This document shows, one piece after another, positions 59,641 through 64,000 of a stretch of DNA of 64,000 bases (position 1 is its first letter; the number at the start of each line of letters is the position of its first letter). The position numbers and the translations under genes were made by a program. This stretch comes from Emydura subglobosa. Its lineage: Eukaryota; Chordata; Testudines; Chelidae. Location of the stretch: assembly GCA_007922225.1 (NCBI GenBank), contig ML679954.1, forward strand, positions 27,074,240 through 27,138,239, read 5' to 3'. The notes beneath the pieces are model-generated. The model made no database searches, was not told the DNA's origin, and worked only from the letters and a program-made list of their open reading frames with translations.

Positions 59641-59830
59641 TAAGGGTAGCTAAGCTCCGGAATTCAAGAGAGGTCATGGAATCCTCATCATTGGAGGCTT
59701 TCAAAGACAGGCATTTGTCCAACCTGTTCAGGGATGGTGTAGGTTTACTTTGTTCTGCCTCAGCGCAGGGGGGCTGGATGTGATGACCTCTTGAGCTCTT
59801 CCAGCCTTGCCTTTCTGTGATTCTGTGCTT
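59641..59830 (+). mobile_element. Second CR1 LINE 3' end, same orientation
   Basis: TCATCATTGGAGGCTTTCAA, GGCATTTGTCCAACCTGTTC, GGGATGGTGTAGGTTTACTT, CTCAGCGCAGGGGGGCTGGA and TCTTCCAGCCTTGCCTTTCT restart CR1 3' sequence directly after the first tail at 59640. The wording (CTGCCTCAGCGCAGGGGG) is that of a different CR1 subfamily. Confidence 0.85.
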
Positions 59831-61871
59831 GTGTAGCCCACATGCTTGTACTGTAGCAGTTTAAGTCTAAAGAAACAGTGGGAAGAAGACAGATTTTTGC
59901 TGAATCCTCTGCCTCTCTGTACATGTGCAGAGAACAGGGTGGAGCATTTAAAAGGTCCTAGTGTTATCTAGAGGAAGGGATGTGATTATACTAGGCATAC
60001 TCAGGAAATGTCTCAGAAGCTGTGCAGAGGGTTTCCATCAAGGGCAAGCAGTCTAGTAGATTCCACACATCCATCATCTGAGCTAAGTAGGGAAAGGTTA
60101 TAAATATAGGCCCTTGGTGACAGCCTTGGGCGCTCACTGGCTGAACAATGCAGGACAAAGATGTGCCTTTGAGAGCTGCATTCTAGAGCCTGTATTACTT
60201 TGGATCCAGACTCTGTCTTACTGGAACCTGAGGAGTTGGTCAACTGTTGACTCCAGCATTGGAATAGCTGCCTGATGTGAGATCTTTGCAGAGATTTTTG
60301 AGACTTTGGAGGGGGGCTGGCCTTCTCCTGAGGAGGCCACGTGACAGACAAAATACTGATGCCACACTGCAGAGACTGACGTGATCTATGCAAACAGATT
60401 GGAGGGCAATGAGAGTGGGAGGGTGTAGAGTAAGGTATACCTGGTGCTAAAAGCTATGTAACAGCAACAAGTGGGGAAATCTGTGTGGGAGCACATCAGT
60501 AGAGTTACCATAATAGTGGTTTCAGAAGAGTTTTTGCAAGTACTCCACACACAGGTTGCAGATTTTATATATACATGTTATTTCTTAATAAGTTGTATGG
60601 CATTCTTGGCCATTTAACTGTGGGATACTTTTTTAATAAAGAAATTAGAGTCCTGAATAGACTGACCTCTAGACTGTGCTTCTGCAGAGAAGTAGGCTAG
60701 GCTATGGCGAAAAAGATAGTGGATTAGAATTATACATAATATGTGCCCTCCCACTTAACCCATTACACATGCTCCACCTGTGATACAGAGCATCAACTTT
60801 GAATATACAAAGAACTCTATGCTGTTTGAGCTGTGTAATTTCATTTAAGAGCCCTACTCTGGTTGGATGATTTCACCTCATTACCTAGCAATGAATGAGT
60901 TTTTAGAATAAAAGCATTCCTTATTTCAAGGAAATCAATAATTTTGTGTGTTAGTTTGAATATGATCTCCGTGGTCAGTGTCAATTACTATGAGAATTCA
61001 CTTTTCGCTAAAACATGTGCATAAATCTGGTTTCTGTCAATGCATTCCTAACCAGTTACTATATTTGACATTTGCAGCTGTAGTCTTACAAGTGCTTACT
61101 CTTTGCTATTGGGTTTATTGATTGAAATAGAACTCATTTTGTGCAGATAAAAGAAATGGGGCTTAGCCAGCTTCTGTTTATTAAGACACAGTCACACAAA
61201 AATTTCATTTAATTTGTAAGAAGCTTATATATTGTTTTCCCTCTAATCTTTGCTTCTTACATACAACATATGAAACTCTGAAGAAAATTATTAAGCACTA
61301 ACTAAAGGCACTTATCAATACTATTGCTTCTGGGATATTCTTTGCTAATATCTGTTTATTTATAGTGTATGCACATACACAAACCAGATGTAGACAAAGT
61401 TAGTTGGTATTTTCCTAAAGTGTATTTTTGAACTAAACCCAATGGACATCAGAGTATGAATGTAACATGAAAGCAAAAGATGGCAATTTATTCTAACAGA
61501 ACTGTTAAGATATCTACCCCGAGGTTCAACATGATATAATTATTATACATGTAACAAAGTTGCTAAATGTGTTCCCTTCTGGTGGAGGATCAGAGGATCA
61601 AAATTGTTCTGGTACTACCAGTTGAAGGTCAAGGTTGAGATCAATAGTTCTATCCTTGCTGATGACTACTATCACGTGGTCATTACCAAGGCATGCATCA
61701 TTTAAGCATTTGAACTCTTGTGCATCTTCTGTATTGTCACACACTCCTTTTGGCAGAAGCACACCCTCAGCATCTAAGTGTGCCATGCCTACAGCCGGTC
61801 ACGAGTTATTCACCAAATGTTTATGAAAAATGCCTTTAAAAGAAAAAAGAAAAAAAAGAGTAGGAGTAGGT
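59831..61871. other. No recognised gene
   Basis: A GC-richer patch at 60000-60470 holds a 126-codon minus frame (60013-60393; SPPPKSQKSLQRSHIRQLFQ) without splice support or motif. It may be unclassified transposon sequence. The rest is AT-rich. Confidence 0.35.
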
Positions 61872-62190
61872 TAGACAAGCCCTGTATGTTCTACACAGTG
61901 CATTAATCCACACCAGTGGGGTGTAAATTCAGTGCTTACTGGCATGTTGCACCCCAACTGGCCTGTGTGGATCCTGCTGGCATGCACTAAAAGTTCCCTT
62001 GTGCTTGTTAATGTAGTCCGAAGGGACTAGAGTTTATCTCAGCTACAGCTATGTTAATGCACATTAGGGAACTTTTAGTGCATGCCAGCAGGATCCACAT
62101 GAGTCAGTTAGTGCATGACATACCAGTACAGATTAAAATTTACTCTCCACTGGTGCAAACTAATGCATTGCATAGATAAACCCAGTCAAA
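61872..62190. mobile_element. Large foldback element with perfect 33-bp inverted repeat
   Basis: The whole element folds on itself. The outer arms, AGTGCATTAATCCACACCAG and the reverse complement GCATTAGTTTGCACCAGTGG, are diverged. The inner arms at 61966-61998 and 62067-62099 (TGTGGATCCTGCTGGCATGC then ACTAAAAGTTCCC) are exact inverse copies, 33 of 33, around a 68-bp centre. About 320 bp with no coding frame. It begins TAGACAAGCCCTGTATGTTC, like turtle hAT-type elements. Confidence 0.8.
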
Positions 62191-62199
62191 GCTGTTGTT

Positions 62200-63175
62200 T
62201 TCAACCATCTCCAAGAAGCCCTGTGCTTATTCACTTGGCTGATTTCTTATAGGCATCATGGTAGAAGTGTACCTTGAAAATATGTGATGGAAGAAGGCAG
62301 TGACCTTGCAGACTTGTTCAGGGAAGACTTTCCATGTATAAAGGAGTTGAAGAATGTGCAGAGATGTTTGTGGGAGAGACATCATTGATGGAGTAGTTGG
62401 GAGGAAGGGACCAATGGGATAAAAGAACAGAACAGATATGTCAGGAGAGACAGTGTTGCGAAGATCCTTCAAGGTGAAGATGAGAAATTTTAATTTGATC
62501 TTGTGGAAAAGCCATCCCAGAGGATGACTTGGTCAGAGGACAGGCACCTGCTGCATTGTGAGCAGAATGATGGAGTGTGACATTGACAAGGAGGCCTGAG
62601 AGAAGGTTGCAGTAATCAGGTTCAAGTAGTAATGAGGGCCTGCAGAGAATTTTAGCATTACAGATGGAAATAATCAATTCTTAGAATTATTCTTATTAAA
62701 AGAAGCTGGCAAGAGTCAGGGGGAGAGCAGGGTCAAAGATAACCCAGGTTATTTGCTTAAGTGACAGCATGCATGGTGTTGTTGTCAACAGTGACAGACA
62801 ATGCAGGAGCTGATGAGGGTTTGGGCAGAAACACCAAATCTGGCCATGTTAAATTGAGTTGATGGCAAGACATCTAGGATTAGATGCCAGACAGACAGGA
62901 TATAATGCAAGTAGACAGGTGAGAAGTGGAGAGGCAGATTTGTGAGCATAGAAATGATTGTTGATGCCCTGTGAAATGAGAAAGAGGGGGAAAGTCTTGT
63001 GCAACCAACATGGGGAGTGGAGGAAGGACCGCTGTAGACAATACTGTTACTCATGACTCATCACATCACATCCAAGTTTAGATTGTGAACTATTTGGGAC
63101 AGGGACCATGACTATTTATTCTGTCAAGCAGCTGGCTCACTTTTGGGTACTGTAAAAATAATGATAAATAATAAT
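62200..63175 (+). mobile_element. Old LINE (CR1/L3-like) ending in an L2-type tail
   Basis: AAGACTTTCCATGTATAAAG, CTTCAAGGTGAAGATGAGAA, TTTTAATTTGATCTTGTGGA, GAAGGTTGCAGTAATCAGGT, TGAGGGCCTGCAGAGAATTT, GCCATGTTAAATTGAGTTGA and GACATCTAGGATTAGATGCC are ordered as in a long amniote LINE segment that I recall ('ccttgaaggtgaagatgaggagc..gaggttgcagtaatc..ggtcatgttgagtttgag..gacatccaggatgag'). At 63079 TAGATTGTGAACTATTTGGG then ACAGGGACCATGACTA and CTGTAAAAATAATGATAAAT is an L2-type 3' tail. Whether this is one element or two neighbours is uncertain. Confidence 0.65.
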
Positions 63176-64000
63176 GTCAGTAACAGCCTGTGTTGCAAAA
63201 AATCAAGTAGGAATCTGGACAATGTCAAATGCCCAAAAGTATTTCCTCTAACACACAAGCAGCTAGTCAATATTTTAATACCCACATTTCATAACCATAG
63301 GGCATTTCCGTATGACCTAATGTCTTTTTGGAAAGTGATACTTCATTATCTGAATTCTCATTTTCAATCTTTTAGGATTGGAAACATTAATTTTCTGGCA
63401 TGGTCATTTTGCAGCTCAGTGCAGTAGATCTAGTATCTTTGGAGTTTACCTGTAGACACTGGGGGCTTAAAAAAAGTCACACGTTTCTAAAAATATTAGC
63501 GTCACAAATTGTACATGGCAGCAATAATGAGATTTTTGCAAAAAGAACATTTGAGCTTAGGCAGCCAATGCAGACCAGCACCTTGACTGTATTTAGATCA
63601 TTTCACTTTGATTCTTTTTCACACTGTGCTACAAGTTAAGGCCAAGAGTCACTAGGGATTTTCAACTTTAACTCTGAATTTCCTTACTTTGCTCTTTTGG
63701 ATTTAAGACATCAATTTAAAACAGACTTTTTAAGACTGAATATTCTTTTCATTGTGGTTGCTGACATCTGAAAGTAGGTAGACAAACCTGAAGCATAAAG
63801 TTATGTTAACAGGCAGTTAGCAGCAGGTAAAGATCATAGTTTAGCTTATTCAATACTAAACTTACCCTGCCCATCTAGGAGAACCTTCTCACTTATGGTA
63901 GCAATTTAAAAATAAAAAGGCGGGCCTCTTCTCAGTCATTTGTTTTAACTCAGCATAAATGACCATTCTCCCTCAAGCAAATGGCTGGTAAGTGAAGTGG
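63176..64000. other. No recognised feature
   Basis: AT-rich sequence to the end of the window. Plus frames at 63143-63427 and 63400-63639 have no splice support or known motif. Confidence 0.4.

Noticed and set aside
60013..60393. 126-codon minus frame rich in Ser and Gln
   Set aside because: No motif or splice context; it lies in a patch of probable transposon sequence.

Overview
The window looks like a mostly non-coding stretch of a large, AT-rich, CpG-poor vertebrate genome, most likely a turtle. No operon, CRISPR array, rRNA, tRNA or intact long ORF is visible. The turtle call rests on the repeats: decayed CR1 and L2 LINEs, MIR-type remnants, many short foldback DNA elements whose ends read like GTCTACACT, and repeats I recall from turtle genomes (the '..TAGCACCTTAAAGACTAACAA..' element, the '..GGTCCAATAAAAGATATT..' element, and the 'AGGGTGACCAGAT' inverted-repeat element). 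This is recognition from memory. A RepeatMasker run with a turtle library would settle it.

The only convincing protein-coding signal is at the left end on the minus strand, between about 6.6 and 1.1 kb. Four candidate exons (6614-6545, 4130-4086, 3942-3496, 1122-1082) are bounded by good splice signals. Their reading frames join, except for two single-base breaks in short homopolymers (a G run at one donor and an A run inside the largest exon). They could be exons of a real but unrecognised gene carrying assembly indels, or a decayed gene. A 100-N assembly gap (5493-5592) lies inside the same locus.

Region by region: 0.3-0.5 kb, a foldback MITE; 1-6.6 kb, the candidate gene; 7-9 kb, LINE and MIR scraps; 10.4-11.3 kb, an old L2-type LINE with recognisable reverse-transcriptase tail sequence; 12.9 kb, a SINE-like turtle repeat; 14.2-19.9 kb, MITEs, LINE tails and a large unclassified repeat; 21.9 and 26.1 kb, two copies of one small inverted-repeat transposon; 31.5-31.9 kb, an antisense hAT/ZBED-like transposase fragment; 37.7-39.4 kb, a cluster of three different MITEs; 40.5-41.8 kb and 46.8-47.4 kb, blocks of atypical composition that I cannot classify but that could be LTR material; 53.7-55.1 kb, second copies of two earlier repeats; 56.8-59.8 kb, a long degenerate CR1 LINE interrupted by a 359-bp insertion and followed by a second CR1 3' end; 61.9-62.2 kb, a large foldback element with a perfect 33-bp inverted repeat; 62.2-63.2 kb, an old LINE ending in an L2-like tail.

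The remainder is AT-rich sequence in which I recognise nothing. Most of the shorter open frames in the window look like chance frames. No new functional system is claimed. The items most worth checking are the candidate gene, the hAT transposase fragment, the insertion inside CR1 and the perfect foldback.
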